Assembly: GCA_947497985.1 (NCBI GenBank)
Contig: CANMIX010000018.1
Coordinates: 1-52,313 of the forward strand
Direction of reading: 5' to 3'
DNA: 52,313 nt
Source: an uncultured Paracoccaceae bacterium
Lineage (GTDB): Bacteria; Pseudomonadota; Alphaproteobacteria; Rhodobacterales; Rhodobacteraceae
Shown here: positions 1 to 8,138 of the stretch, piece after piece
Numbering within the stretch: position 1 is the stretch's first letter
How the letters are laid out: each line of letters opens with the position of its first letter
Notes under the pieces: generated by a model
What the model was told of the DNA's origin: nothing
The model's input: only the letters and a program-made list of their open reading frames with translations
Databases searched by the model: none
Program-made: the position numbers and the translations under genes

Positions 1-21
1 CTTCGGTCGCTTGTTGGCCAT
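1..21 (-). CDS. IS3-like transposase OrfA, first 7 codons only
   Basis: The partial gene runs off the left edge. Visible residues are MANKRPK, preceded by GGAGGA (27-32) at 5-6 nt spacing. The opening is typical of the small helix-turn-helix OrfA protein of IS3/IS407-type elements, which is expressed with OrfB to make the active transposase. Nothing beyond the N-terminus can be assessed. Confidence 0.4.
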
Positions 22-63
22 GTGTTTCCTCCGTTTTACTAAACATAGCGGAGGACCACTTCA
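1..63 (-). mobile_element. End of an IS3-family-like insertion sequence (rest lies left of the window)
   Basis: On the minus strand the sequence beginning TGAAGTGGTCCTCCGCTATG looks like an IS terminus, followed by a short leader, a strong ribosome site (GGAGGA) and an ATG opening MANKRPK, which resembles the start of IS3-family (IS407-like) OrfA transposases. The element begins exactly where the neighbouring integrase reading frame collapses, which supports an insertion boundary at about 60-63. A 12-base palindrome (CCACTGAAGTGG) spans the junction. The other end, and therefore any target duplication, is outside the window. The family call rests on seven residues and the context, so it is moderate. 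Confidence 0.5.
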
Positions 64-897
64 GTGGGGGAAGGCCACATGGATGTAACGAGGATAAAGC
101 CACCCATCGCCGGACTGACGGAAAGCCTCTCTCATGGCCTTCAGCCCGTAGCCGACCAAGGGCAAGGATCTCTCGCTCCCTGTCGTCTTGAGGCGTCTCT
201 TAGGGTTTGGGCGGATGTGAATAACCTCTTGGTCAAGGTCTATGTCTTCGAGCCTCAGACCAACGACCTCACCAAGCCTGCAACCTGTCTCGCCAAGAAT
301 AGGCATCAGCAACCGGATTGGACTTTGCGACGATAGAGCCTCTTCATAGCCCTTCTGTAGCTGTTCTTTGGTGAAGGTGCCTCGCTTCTTTGTGTCTTGC
401 CCTTCGTTCTTGATGATCAGCCGAGAGAATGGATTCCGTTTTTCGATTTCCAGTTCAGCAAAGCCGTAGTTGAGCAGGGCGCAAATACTGTTGGTTCTCC
501 TGCGGATGGTCCCACTGGTGTTACCACGAGAGTGCAGAAGATTGACGAATGCCTTACTGTCGTCTCTTGTGTAAGAGGATATGTCCCTGTCCCCGGCAAC
601 CTCGCAAACCGCCTGCACGGCAAGTTCAATGGGTTTTGGCGCTATTTGTTTTAGCTCTAGATACTCAGACGCCACCTCTGACAGTCGTTTCACCTTTGGT
701 TCGAATGCCTCGGAGATAGATGCTAGGTCAAGCCTGTGACCCGATCGGAAACTTCTATCCAAGAGTCCCGTCAAGCGCTGGGCCAATATTGCAGCTTGGG
801 CCTCGTCAGTTCCAAGCTTCACTCGGATTGACGGTCCGTAAAGTCCAACGGCATTCTTTGGAGTCCTCCTATTGTAGTAGAAGGTCTGATTTCTCAT
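61..897 (-). pseudogene. Tyrosine recombinase (island integrase), 3' end lost to IS insertion
   Basis: The 278-residue remnant belongs to the phage/island tyrosine integrase family. The N-terminus (MRNQTFYYNRRTPKN) matches the AP2/DUF6538-like arm-binding start of such integrases, followed by a SAM-like core-binding region (about 65-160). The catalytic domain retains Arg207 (TGCRLGEVVGLRLED) and the beta-hairpin Lys237 (RRLKTTGSERSLPL). The protein stops shortly after WLYPRY, so the HxxR, H/W and nucleophilic Tyr motifs are missing; intact relatives are roughly 350-420 aa. The stop codon is the TGA at the IS edge. The start is taken as ATG at 897; a TTG at 960 is possible but lacks a ribosome site. 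The gene sits on the same strand as, and just downstream of, tRNA-Phe, the classic arrangement for a tRNA-targeted integrative element. It is very likely inactive. Confidence 0.8.
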
Positions 898-979
898 AAT
901 TGTGTACGGAATGTGTGACAATTTCTTAAGCTCCTGCGTCTGTTTATGCAGAATAATCAAGGACTTAAGTTTAATCTAA

Positions 980-1054
980 TGGTGCCCGGGGGCGGAATCG
1001 AACCACCGACACGAGGATTTTCAATCCACTGCTCTACCCCTGAGCTACCCGGGC
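980..1054 (-). tRNA. tRNA-Phe (anticodon GAA)
   Basis: A complete cloverleaf reads on the minus strand: acceptor GCCCGGG/CCCGGGC, D-arm GCTC/GAGC, anticodon loop TTGAAAA (anticodon GAA), T-arm GGTGG-TTCGATT-CCGCC, discriminator A and an encoded CCA. The anticodon stem has one T-T mismatch (GTGGA/TCCTC), which I recall as usual for alphaproteobacterial tRNA-Phe. The integrase remnant begins within 85 bases of its 3' end, making this tRNA the probable attachment site of the island to the left. Confidence 0.96.
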
Positions 1055-1132
1055 ACGGGAAGGCGTTTCGCCTTGGGTGGGGGCGTTCTATGCGGTCCCG
1101 CCGGGAGTGTCCAGAGGGATTTTACAAGTTTT

Positions 1133-1318
1133 TCAACTTTGTTCCGGCCGGGGGGCGTTTTCCAAAATATTTAGAGCGTCTTCAGCATCTTGCGGGTCTT
1201 GGCTGGGCATCGCATAGGACCCATTCATCCATTTCGCGAGGTCAATATCCGCACAGCGTCGGGAACAGAACGGCCGGTAGTCCGCCACGGTGTCTTCGGC
1301 GCAAATCGGGCAGCTCAT
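1133..1318 (-). CDS. yacG: DNA gyrase inhibitor YacG, zinc-finger protein
   Basis: A 61-residue protein with the YacG four-cysteine zinc site: CPICAED near the start, then CSRRC (residues 18-22) followed by DLAKWMNGSYAMP, the family signature. YacG proteins bind one zinc and inhibit DNA gyrase by contacting GyrB. The start codon overlaps the stop of the upstream RNase gene by four bases (ATGA), so translation is probably coupled. It is the last gene of the minus-strand housekeeping block, ending close to tRNA-Phe. Length and motif spacing are normal for the family. Confidence 0.9.
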   Translation of the reverse strand: MSCPICAEDTVADYRPFCSRRCADIDLAKWMNGSYAMPSQDPQDAEDALNILENAPRPEQS

Positions 1319-2337
1319 GGCAAAAGCTCCCGCACCGGAGTACGACCTCGTTTGCGCTGCAATTCAAAATGCCCGAGGTTGGTCCAGCCTACCATGATCG
1401 TCTCTTCGCTGTCGGATTTCAGGCTTGCGCGCAGCGCGGATTCAAAGGCGCGGCGGTCTTTTTTCGGCATCGGCGCGAGGTCCAGCACAATCTGCCCACC
1501 CAGTCCTCGCACACGCAGCACTCGGGGCAAGGCCTTTGCGCAGGCCATGTTTGCTTTGATCCCAGCGGCGAGCGATGTGTCTTGGCCTGTATTGACGTCG
1601 ACGGCGATAAGGGCGCGGGTGGGTTCTACAAACAAGAAGGCGCCACCGGACAGGGGCTCTTGGATCCCTTGAACCACATCCAATGCGTCGAGTACCGCGT
1701 GGCGTTCAAATCCGCCGGGGGTGCTTTCGATTACAGCAGGCTCCACCCAGTCGCGCCAGGCCAGCAGATGGGGACCATCGCCTTCTGACAACACTTCAGG
1801 ACCCTCGCCCGGGTCATCCAACACCTGGGTGGCAAGGTTGCACATGGTCTGGATATCATCGGCGATATCATCCGGGTCCACGCCCGCACAGGCAGAGCGC
1901 AGGATGAGCCCGTAGGGCAGCTCTCCGGCGATGTCATGGGCGATCTCCAGCAGGCGGTCACGCTCGTCCTCGTCTCGGATCGAGCGCGAAATGTTCAACC
2001 CCGGCGCATCTGGCGTCACAATGGCATAGCGGCTCTTGAACAATAGCTTTTGAGTGACTGGAATGGCCTTGCCGGGCTCAGCGTATCCAGTCACCTGCAC
2101 CAGCATCATCTGCCCCGGCGCAAGCCCCTTGACCTGCCGCAGAAACGCAGGACCGTCAGGGGTTGTCAGGAACATACCACCCTGCCCTTTGACCGGGCGA
2201 TCCGCACGGGCGCGATAGATTGTTCCAGGCGCTGGAGCATCGCTTTCGATGTAGAAATCTTCCAACACGCCGTCCACGATAAGCGCTGCGGCTTCGCGTT
2301 CGTTCAGATGGTCCAAGATGATAGAGCGGCCCTTCAT
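1315..2337 (-). CDS. Short ribonuclease E/G family protein
   Basis: A 340-residue member of the RNase E/G family, which cleaves single-stranded RNA in rRNA maturation and mRNA decay. A short S1-like region (about 25-105) precedes the RNase E/G core. The acidic catalytic motifs AVDVNTG and [11 protein letters not shown], expected to hold the metal-binding aspartates, are present. The protein ends at [11 protein letters not shown], just where RNase E/G of E. coli carries the CPxCxG zinc-link and small dimer domain, so these are absent. The start is the ATG overlapping the maf stop (ATGA); the long upstream extension of the open frame lies inside maf and is ignored. Stop and next start (yacG) also overlap. 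Coupled expression maf-RNase-yacG is likely. Confidence 0.85.
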   Translation of the reverse strand: MKGRSIILDHLNEREAAALIVDGVLEDFYIESDAPAPGTIYRARADRPVKGQGGMFLTTPDGPAFLRQVKGLAPGQMMLVQVTGYAEPGKAIPVTQKLLFKSRYAIVTPDAPGLNISRSIRDEDERDRLLEIAHDIAGELPYGLILRSACAGVDPDDIADDIQTMCNLATQVLDDPGEGPEVLSEGDGPHLLAWRDWVEPAVIESTPGGFERHAVLDALDVVQGIQEPLSGGAFLFVEPTRALIAVDVNTGQDTSLAAGIKANMACAKALPRVLRVRGLGGQIVLDLAPMPKKDRRAFESALRASLKSDSEETIMVGWTNLGHFELQRKRGRTPVRELLP

Positions 2338-2918
2338 TCGGCGACCTCCTGTTGAAAGACTGGCACGCCGGCGGCGCGCAGCAGATTTGCAGTTTCGGCC
2401 AAGGGCAAGCCGACAATTCCGGTGAACGATCCGCTGATCCAGGGGATAAAGGCCCCGGCCGGACCCTGGATCGCATAGGCGCCTGCCTTGCCTTGCCAAT
2501 CGTTGCTTGCGAGATAGGCATTGAGTTCTTCGTCAGACAGGCGTTTCATGCGCACCTGGCTGACCACATCGGTTGCCCAGACCCGGTCGCCCTTGCGTAC
2601 AGCGACGGAGGTAATCACGCGATGGCGGCGCCCAGACAGCGCCCACAGGTATTCGGCAGCCTGGCCAGCGTCCTTGGGTTTCCCCAGAATGCGGCGCCCC
2701 AAAGCCACGGTGGTATCCGCACAAAGCACCACGTCATCAGGTCCGGCTGTAACCGCATCCACCTTGGCGCGGGTCACACGGGTGCAATAGGGGCGCGGCA
2801 GTTCGGATTTGAGCGGGGTCTCATCCACATCAGGAGGGCTGACGGCCGAGGGTTCGACCCCCAACTGTCGTAACAAATCCAGCCTGCGCGGGCTGCCCGA
2901 TCCGAGAATGAACGCCAT
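2334..2918 (-). CDS. maf: Maf/YceF-type nucleoside triphosphate pyrophosphatase
   Basis: A 194-residue Maf-family protein, a cytoplasmic house-cleaning hydrolase that removes modified or non-canonical nucleoside triphosphates. The diagnostic N-terminal motif [13 protein letters not shown] is at the start, [18 protein letters not shown] lies in the middle, and ITSVAV and a C-terminal [11 protein letters not shown] follow. ATG at 2918 is chosen because GAGGAC lies just upstream; an ATG 18 bases earlier lacks a ribosome site. It overlaps the downstream RNase gene by four bases and follows infA after a hairpin terminator, so it probably also has its own promoter or receives read-through. Confidence 0.88.
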   Translation of the reverse strand: MAFILGSGSPRRLDLLRQLGVEPSAVSPPDVDETPLKSELPRPYCTRVTRAKVDAVTAGPDDVVLCADTTVALGRRILGKPKDAGQAAEYLWALSGRRHRVITSVAVRKGDRVWATDVVSQVRMKRLSDEELNAYLASNDWQGKAGAYAIQGPAGAFIPWISGSFTGIVGLPLAETANLLRAAGVPVFQQEVAE

Positions 2919-2965
2919 CTTGTCCTCAAAACTCATTGTCGCAGTGGTGATACGCCGGTGCGCCG

Positions 2966-2996
2966 AAAAACAAAAGCCCGGCACAGGCCGGGCTTT
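2966..2996 (-). terminator. Intrinsic terminator after infA
   Basis: A perfect 10-bp stem (AAAGCCCGGC / GCCGGGCTTT) with a 4-nt loop, followed on the minus strand by TTTTGTTTTT, lies just past the infA stop codon and before maf. It fits a rho-independent terminator that limits read-through from infA into maf. Confidence 0.8.
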
Positions 2997-3016
2997 GAAC
3001 ACCATTTCGGATCTGC

Positions 3017-3235
3017 TTACTTGAAGCGGTAGTTGATCCGACCTTTGGTCAGGTCATAGGGGGTCATTTCCACCTGTACTTTGTCGCCAGCCAGAACACG
3101 GATGCGGTTCTTGCGCATCTTGCCTGCCGTATGTGCGATGATCTCATGGCCGTTTTCTAGCTCGACCCGAAACGTCGCATTTGGCAGGAGTTCCTTCACG
3201 ACACCGGGAAATTCGAGCGTATCTTCCTTGGCCAT
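3017..3235 (-). CDS. infA: Translation initiation factor IF-1
   Basis: A 72-residue S1/OB-fold protein that is IF-1 along its whole length: [19 protein letters not shown], then [32 protein letters not shown] and a typical C-terminus [10 protein letters not shown]-1 binds the ribosomal A site during initiation. The start ATG at 3235 has GGAGAG upstream; an in-frame start six codons earlier is discounted. It sits in the alphaproteobacterial hisD-infA-maf order, but here separated from the phosphatase gene by three inserted genes, and has a candidate promoter of its own. Confidence 0.97.
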   Translation of the reverse strand: MAKEDTLEFPGVVKELLPNATFRVELENGHEIIAHTAGKMRKNRIRVLAGDKVQVEMTPYDLTKGRINYRFK

Positions 3236-3281
3236 GGTCTCTCCTTTACACAACTTCCCGCATTCTCCACGGGACGTGGGC

Positions 3282-3311
3282 CTAAATGAGGGCTTTTTGC
3301 CTTTTTTTCAA
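3282..3311 (-). promoter_or_regulatory. Possible infA promoter
   Basis: On the minus strand TTGAAA (3306-3311) and ATTTAG (3282-3287) are separated by 18 bases, just past the stop of the nitrilase-like gene and 47 bases before the infA start. The -35 is good and the -10 weak, so this is a suggestion only. Confidence 0.3.
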
Positions 3312-3319
3312 GGGCGCAA

Positions 3320-4198
3320 TCACACCAAGCTGATATTTGAGGTCATTTTGATGCGTGCGGACTGTTCCTGCCAGTGGAGCCGGTTCAAAACACCCCCATC
3401 TGCGCGTACTTTGTCGATTTGTTCCAAGTTTACATCGCCATAGGTCCAGCCAGGCACGTTCAGTTCGCCCTGCGCGATGACCCCGGTGTCCGGAAACCCG
3501 TGATCTGGGGGAGCGAAAATGCCGCCTGCCCCGGTATTGATATCCACCGCCTCGGACCAATCGGCAGCCCCCACAATCGAGGACATTGCGGTGACGTATT
3601 GATTCTCTAACGCCCGCGCCATCGCACCAATGCGCACACGACTGTATCCGGCCAGCCCTTCTGTGCAGCTTGGTACAAGCACGACATCGGCCTCGGACAG
3701 CGCCCGCCCAAGCAATGGGAACTCGCTGTCGTAGCAGATCAACACTCCGATTTTTCCCAGAGAACTGTCAAACAAGCGCAGTCCGTCGCCTGGCACGATG
3801 TCCCAATCTTCGCGCTCGAACCGGGTCATGATTTGTTTGTCTTGGTGACCGCTTGAACCTTGTGGCGCAAAGAGCTGCGCGCGGTTTACGGGACGCGGGA
3901 AGCCTGCCATTACCGGAGCCGACGCGCCAAGAATATGAACCTGATGCTCGGCTGCGAGTGTTGCGTGCAACGCGTTGGCGTCCTCCATCCGTTCGGACAC
4001 AGCGTGGATAGAACGTTCCAGATCTGCGGCGACCTCTTGCCCCGCAAGCGTTGACAACTCCATTGCCGCGTATTCCGGGAAAACCAGCAGATTTGCCCCC
4101 TGTCCGGCGGCCTCAGCAACCCAGGCGGCAATCTTGTCCTCGTATTGGTTCCAACTGTCGAGCCAATCTAGCGGGTAGGCGGATGTTGCGATCTTCAC
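3320..4198 (-). CDS. Carbon-nitrogen hydrolase (nitrilase superfamily)
   Basis: A 292-residue amidase-like protein of the nitrilase superfamily, which hydrolyses or condenses C-N bonds with a Glu-Lys-Cys triad. With the GTG start used here the triad is Glu42 (VFPEYAAME), Lys121 (QDKQIMTRFERE) and Cys155 (VLICYDSEFP). The start is inferred from AGGAG placed six bases before GTG (4198), with the ATG at 4213 lying upstream of that ribosome site; the protein then begins VKIATSAYPLDWL. It follows a GNAT gene closely and probably shares its transcript. Such hydrolase/acetyltransferase pairs are common in amide metabolism, but the substrate cannot be named. Confidence 0.82.
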   Translation of the reverse strand: MKIATSAYPLDWLDSWNQYEDKIAAWVAEAAGQGANLLVFPEYAAMELSTLAGQEVAADLERSIHAVSERMEDANALHATLAAEHQVHILGASAPVMAGFPRPVNRAQLFAPQGSSGHQDKQIMTRFEREDWDIVPGDGLRLFDSSLGKIGVLICYDSEFPLLGRALSEADVVLVPSCTEGLAGYSRVRIGAMARALENQYVTAMSSIVGAADWSEAVDINTGAGGIFAPPDHGFPDTGVIAQGELNVPGWTYGDVNLEQIDKVRADGGVLNRLHWQEQSARIKMTSNISLV

Positions 4199-4225
4199 CT
4201 GGTTCTCCTGCATTGCGGGTACGAG

Positions 4226-4807
4226 TTAGAGTTTGCGCGCCCAGAACTGTAGCGTCTTGGTGCTCTCTTGAGTGTCCCCAACATCGACCCAGGAAAACCG
4301 CGCCGTCACACCCGGCATGGGCGCATAGCCGCGTTTGCCCCAAAACGCGTCCAAAGGTCGATAACCGGCGGGGCGCATCGGATGAGATGGCGGCCGGATC
4401 ACGCTGCAAAATGCGCTAGTGCCAAACCCATGTTGTCTCGCGAAATTTTCGCGGTGATCAAAGAATGCATGCCCAATGCCCTGGCCACGGTATTCGGGCA
4501 GCAGAACGCTTTCGGCACAGTAGAAGACATCGTCGATATCAACTGCATCTCCATGCAACTGGCTGGCGTCGCCGTGTTCTGCAAGCGGCATAGCAGTCGC
4601 CGCACCAATGATTTTTCCATCGCTTATCGCCGCAACAAGGACAGCCCGGGCCTTGTTTTTGTAGGACCGCAAGTAGTGTTGTTCATTCTCATCCGAGCCA
4701 TTGTACAGATAGGGAAAGGCGCGAAACACCGCGATCCGCAGGCGGGCAAGGTCCGGCAAGGCGCGGTCTAGCGCAGCACCTGACAGGCTCTCAATCTTGA
4801 CTGACAC
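4226..4807 (-). CDS. GNAT-family N-acetyltransferase
   Basis: A 193-residue GNAT protein expected to transfer acetyl from acetyl-CoA to an amine. Motif A is clear: ESVLLPEYRGQGIGHAFFDHRE, with the R/QxxGxG/A pyrophosphate loop at EYRGQGIG. Upstream strands (AISDGKIIGAATAMPL) and the C-terminal FWGKRGYAPM segment also fit. It starts 17 bases inside the preceding NTF2-like gene and runs 27 bases ahead of the nitrilase-like gene, so the three are probably co-translated. The substrate is unknown; the partner hydrolase suggests a small amide or amine. Confidence 0.8.
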   Translation of the reverse strand: MSVKIESLSGAALDRALPDLARLRIAVFRAFPYLYNGSDENEQHYLRSYKNKARAVLVAAISDGKIIGAATAMPLAEHGDASQLHGDAVDIDDVFYCAESVLLPEYRGQGIGHAFFDHRENFARQHGFGTSAFCSVIRPPSHPMRPAGYRPLDAFWGKRGYAPMPGVTARFSWVDVGDTQESTKTLQFWARKL

Positions 4808-5201
4808 CGGACGTCACCTGTGCAATCCAATCGGAGAGATTGTAATATGTGGTCACCCGCGCGATTTTGCCGTCGGCTAGATCAAAAAACGATCCGGCAG
4901 GTAGGCGATAACTTTGCCCATTGGCCACAGGCAGACCCTCATCAGTGGCCAGATACGTGCCGTTGACGATGTACTCCGCCGCAGCCCGTGTCCCGTCGGC
5001 GTTGGGAAAGATAACCATATCGGTCAGCTCTTCCTTGTAGCACCGGTCCATATGGGCGCAGAATTCGGCAAATTTCGCCTTGCCGACGCGGATCTTACCT
5101 TCGTTCACATGGTGGGCAATGTCATCGGACAGACAGGTCAGCATCCCATCGATGTCACCGGCGTTAAACGCTGCAAAGTAGCGTTGGATGGTCTCGCTCA
5201 T
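4791..5201 (-). CDS. NTF2/SnoaL-like (ketosteroid isomerase-fold) protein
   Basis: A 136-residue alpha+beta cone-fold protein: MSETIQRYFAAFNAGDIDGMLTCLSDDIAHHVNEG is the usual SnoaL/NTF2-like opening, and the C-terminus runs FFDLADGKIARVTTYYNLSDW. Members are small isomerases, hydrolases or binding proteins; no specific catalytic pattern lets me choose. The ATG at 5201 overlaps the phosphatase stop by four bases (ATGA) and has AAGGGA upstream. With the GNAT and nitrilase-like genes it forms an apparently inserted trio within a conserved housekeeping block. Confidence 0.7.
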   Translation of the reverse strand: MSETIQRYFAAFNAGDIDGMLTCLSDDIAHHVNEGKIRVGKAKFAEFCAHMDRCYKEELTDMVIFPNADGTRAAAEYIVNGTYLATDEGLPVANGQSYRLPAGSFFDLADGKIARVTTYYNLSDWIAQVTSGVSQD

Positions 5202-5656
5202 TCGAATTCCCTTGGTTCGCCCCAACGTTTGGTCAAACATTGGATGATCTGATCGCGTGTTTGGCGATACATCTCTAACTTGGCGTCCCGCGTTTCCCCT
5301 AGCCCAGTAGGGTCCATTATTGGCCAATATTCGACATCTAGATGGAAAAATCGGGTGAGATCCAAAGCACGGCGTTGGCTCGCAGGTGACAAGGCCACCA
5401 CCAGATCAAAGGACGACAGATCATCGCCCCATTGCTCCATCTCGTCAAAGGAACGGGAGCGGTGTCGCCCCAATTCAACATTGATTTCCTGACAAACAGA
5501 GATCGAAAACCCGTCAATCTCCATATCATTCTTGACGCCGACGGATTGAACGTACGTCCCGGCGCCATAGAATTTCTTCATGATCCCTTCTGCCATCGGG
5601 GACCGGACCGCGTTGTGGTCACAACAAAACAGGACCGAATGCGGCAGTTTCTCCAA
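5198..5656 (-). CDS. Low-molecular-weight phosphatase family protein
   Basis: A 152-residue protein of the LMW protein-tyrosine phosphatase / arsenate-reductase-like fold. The P-loop C(x)5R is CDHNAVR (Cys12 to Arg18) followed by SPMAEG, and the general-acid Asp is in WPIMDPTG. This version is the one usually found between UPF0262 and infA in alphaproteobacteria. The natural substrate is unknown; nothing supports arsenate specificity over phosphotyrosine. Its start lies two bases beyond the UPF0262 stop. Confidence 0.82.
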   Translation of the reverse strand: MEKLPHSVLFCCDHNAVRSPMAEGIMKKFYGAGTYVQSVGVKNDMEIDGFSISVCQEINVELGRHRSRSFDEMEQWGDDLSSFDLVVALSPASQRRALDLTRFFHLDVEYWPIMDPTGLGETRDAKLEMYRQTRDQIIQCLTKRWGEPREFE

Positions 5657-5658
5657 TG

Positions 5659-6138
5659 TCAGGCTCCAAAATGCAAAACACAGATCAGCGTAAACAGGCG
5701 GCGCGCAGTATCGGTATCGATCTCTGCTTTACCGTCAAGACGTTCCTGCAGCACGCGGCTTCCTTCATTGTGGATGCCTCGGCGCGCCATGTCGATGGTT
5801 TCGATCTGACTTGGCGGTAAATTTTTCACCGCATCAAAGTAGCTTTCGCAGATCTGGTAGTAATCTTTGACCACTTGGCGAAAAGGCGACAACGACAGAT
5901 GGAACTCCGCCGCCTTTTGCCCAGCTTCTGTATCCAGATCGAAAACCAGACGTTTGTCCCGGATCGCCAGGGCCAAATGATAGGGGCCATTGGGGATCTC
6001 TTGCCCGTCACGCGGGGGAAGGACGAAACTGTTTTCCTCGATCAGGTCGAAAATTGCCACTTTGCGCTCTTGGGCAATTTCCGGCGTGGGCGCGGGCAAA
6101 TTCCGGTCGTCCAGTTCAATTTGACTGATGTAGCTCAT
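5659..6138 (-). CDS. UPF0262 family protein
   Basis: A 159-residue conserved alphaproteobacterial protein of unknown function. Diagnostic stretches are IAQERKVAIFDLIEENSF, GPYHLALAIRDKRLVFDL and ETIDMARRGIHNEGS. ATG at 6138 is preferred over one 13 codons upstream because TGAGGT precedes it and because the family begins at this point. It lies between hisD and the phosphatase gene, its standard neighbourhood. No membrane segment or signal peptide is visible, so it is probably cytoplasmic. Confidence 0.85.
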   Translation of the reverse strand: MSYISQIELDDRNLPAPTPEIAQERKVAIFDLIEENSFVLPPRDGQEIPNGPYHLALAIRDKRLVFDLDTEAGQKAAEFHLSLSPFRQVVKDYYQICESYFDAVKNLPPSQIETIDMARRGIHNEGSRVLQERLDGKAEIDTDTARRLFTLICVLHFGA

Positions 6139-6266
6139 TTTATAGACCTCAGCACTTGATGGACCTTCACTCAGCATAAGCTGATCCTATGTAATTAGCT
6201 TATGCTGCAGCGCAGCACAATCCATCCAAGGTCGTAAGTTTCCGCAAATTTCCGGAAACGCTATCA

Positions 6267-7568
6267 TCAACCGTTTAAACTGTCCAATCGCGCACGCACC
6301 GACAGTCCATGCGCTTCCAAGCTTTCGCTTTGCGCCAATGCTTCCGCAGCCGGGCCAATGGCCGCGAGCGCGGCAGGTGTCATCTGGCTCAGCGTGGTGC
6401 GTTTCAAAAAGTCCATCACCGACAGACCGGATGAGAAGCGCGCAGAACGTGCGGTTGGCAGAACGTGGTTCGGCCCACCCACATAGTCGCCAATCGCCTC
6501 CGGCGTAAATTGCCCCAGGAAGATCGCACCGGCGTGCACTGTTTTGAGGCTCAACGCTTCGGGGTCCGCCACGCAGAGCTCCAAGTGTTCCGGTGCAATC
6601 CGGTTCGACAGTGCCGCCGCCTCGTCCAGATCACGCACAGTGATCACCGCGCCATAGTCGCGCCAGCTGGCACCGGCAATTTGACGCCGCTCTAAGGTCT
6701 CAAGTCGTGCATTCACCGCGTCAGCCACCGCACGGCCAAAGGCTTCGTCGTCGGTGATCAGCAGCGATTGCGCGCTTTCGTCGTGTTCAGCCTGGCTCAG
6801 CAGATCAAGCGCAATCCAGTCAGGCGTGTTGTCCTTGTCCGCAATCACCAGAATCTCGGACGGGCCAGCGATCATATCGATGCCGACCTTGCCAAAAACC
6901 CGACGTTTGGCCGCCGCGACAAAGGCGTTGCCCGGCCCCGTGATCTTGTCCACCGGCTGAATTGTCTCGGTGCCATAGGCCAAGGCCGCAATCGCCTGGG
7001 CACCGCCCACACGGTAAATCTCATCAACGCCCGAAATCCGCGCCGCCAACAGAACCAGCGGATTGACATCGCCGTCTGGGGTTGGAACCGTCATAGCCAG
7101 ACGATCAACGCCCGCGACCTTTGCCGGAATTGCATTCATCAAAACGGACGATGGATAGGTCGCAAGCCCGCCCGGAACATACAGTCCCGCCGCAGAGACC
7201 GCGGACCAGCGCCAACCCAATGTGGCGCCCGCCCCATCCGTCCATTGTTCGTCCCGTGGCATCTGCCGCGTGTGATAGGCACGGACCCGTTCGGCTGCCA
7301 ATTCAAGGGCGGCACGATCACTGTCGGAAACCTGCGCAATCGCCGCGTCGATCTCGTTTTCGCTAAACCGTAGATCCTCAGCCGAAAGTTCAAGCCGATC
7401 AAACTTGGCGGTCAGCTCCAACACAGCAGCGTCACCGCGTGCACGCACATCGGCGATGATATCTGCAACAATGGCATCAACATCCGGACTGTCTTCGCGT
7501 TTGGCGCCTAACAAAGCGGTGAAACGCGTCTCAAAGTCCGTGTCCGATGTGTTCAAAAATACGGGCAT
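6267..7568 (-). CDS. hisD: Histidinol dehydrogenase
   Basis: A 433-residue full-length HisD, which oxidises L-histidinol to L-histidine in two NAD-dependent steps at a zinc site. Recognised segments include GLYVPGGLATYPSSVLMNA, the PGNAFVAAAKR region, IAGPSEILVIAD, and the zinc/catalytic regions QAEHDESAQS and APEHLELCV. GGPNHVLPT is near the C-terminus. AGGAGA precedes the ATG. It is not with other his genes but in the widespread alphaproteobacterial position downstream of murA-DUF2948. Confidence 0.97.
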   Translation of the reverse strand: MPVFLNTSDTDFETRFTALLGAKREDSPDVDAIVADIIADVRARGDAAVLELTAKFDRLELSAEDLRFSENEIDAAIAQVSDSDRAALELAAERVRAYHTRQMPRDEQWTDGAGATLGWRWSAVSAAGLYVPGGLATYPSSVLMNAIPAKVAGVDRLAMTVPTPDGDVNPLVLLAARISGVDEIYRVGGAQAIAALAYGTETIQPVDKITGPGNAFVAAAKRRVFGKVGIDMIAGPSEILVIADKDNTPDWIALDLLSQAEHDESAQSLLITDDEAFGRAVADAVNARLETLERRQIAGASWRDYGAVITVRDLDEAAALSNRIAPEHLELCVADPEALSLKTVHAGAIFLGQFTPEAIGDYVGGPNHVLPTARSARFSSGLSVMDFLKRTTLSQMTPAALAAIGPAAEALAQSESLEAHGLSVRARLDSLNG

Positions 7569-7661
7569 GACGGCTCTCCTTTGCCCCCGAATAGCGAGGC
7601 GTGATCAGTTCCTCAAGCGTCGGGAGTATTTTCAGTATTGTTACGAGGCAAAATAACCGAG

Positions 7662-8138
7662 TTATTCGGGGTGCTGAGGCGCCTGGCCAGACGGCGCGCC
7701 GTAGGGGCGCGTAACATCTTTTAGACCGGCTTCCAGCGCTTCGACTTTCAACCGCACGCCGCCATCACCCGCAAGCGTGAGGTGAACAAAACCACTGCCC
7801 TCACCGGTTTCCTCGAACCCAACCGACAAAAGGGAACAGACCGTGTCGCGATCATTTCGATCGATACCCTGTGACGCCACTGCCAACACATTGTCGATGA
7901 CCAGAAGCGATTGCACACGTTCCACGGCGCGTCCCCGCTGTTCGGCGCCGACCCGATCTTCCCAACGAAACCGGTTCAGCAAGACCACAAAGCGGCGCTC
8001 ACTTGGCACCCACTTCATCTCGGTGATTGGAAACACCGCGTCTTGTGCAAGCGCAGAAAGGACCTCAAGATCTTGGGCATCCATCGCCCCAAGGTTCAGC
8101 GGCGCTTCGCGTCCGTCTTCAAACGTCGCGTCAGCCAT
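7662..8138 (-). CDS. DUF2948 family protein
   Basis: A 158-residue conserved alphaproteobacterial protein of unknown function, recognised by LGAMDAQDLEVLSALAQDAV, the ITEMKWVPSERRFVVLLNRFRWED core and the LTLAGDGGVRLKVEALEA end. The start codon shares one base with the murA stop (TAATG), so translation is coupled. There is no signal peptide or membrane helix. The constant location between murA and hisD suggests a housekeeping role, but no reaction can be assigned. Confidence 0.85.
   Translation of the reverse strand: MADATFEDGREAPLNLGAMDAQDLEVLSALAQDAVFPITEMKWVPSERRFVVLLNRFRWEDRVGAEQRGRAVERVQSLLVIDNVLAVASQGIDRNDRDTVCSLLSVGFEETGEGSGFVHLTLAGDGGVRLKVEALEAGLKDVTRPYGAPSGQAPQHPE

Noticed and set aside
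946-1788. 280-codon plus-strand frame across tRNA-Phe and yacG
   Set aside because: It covers a tRNA and the opposite strand of two recognised genes.
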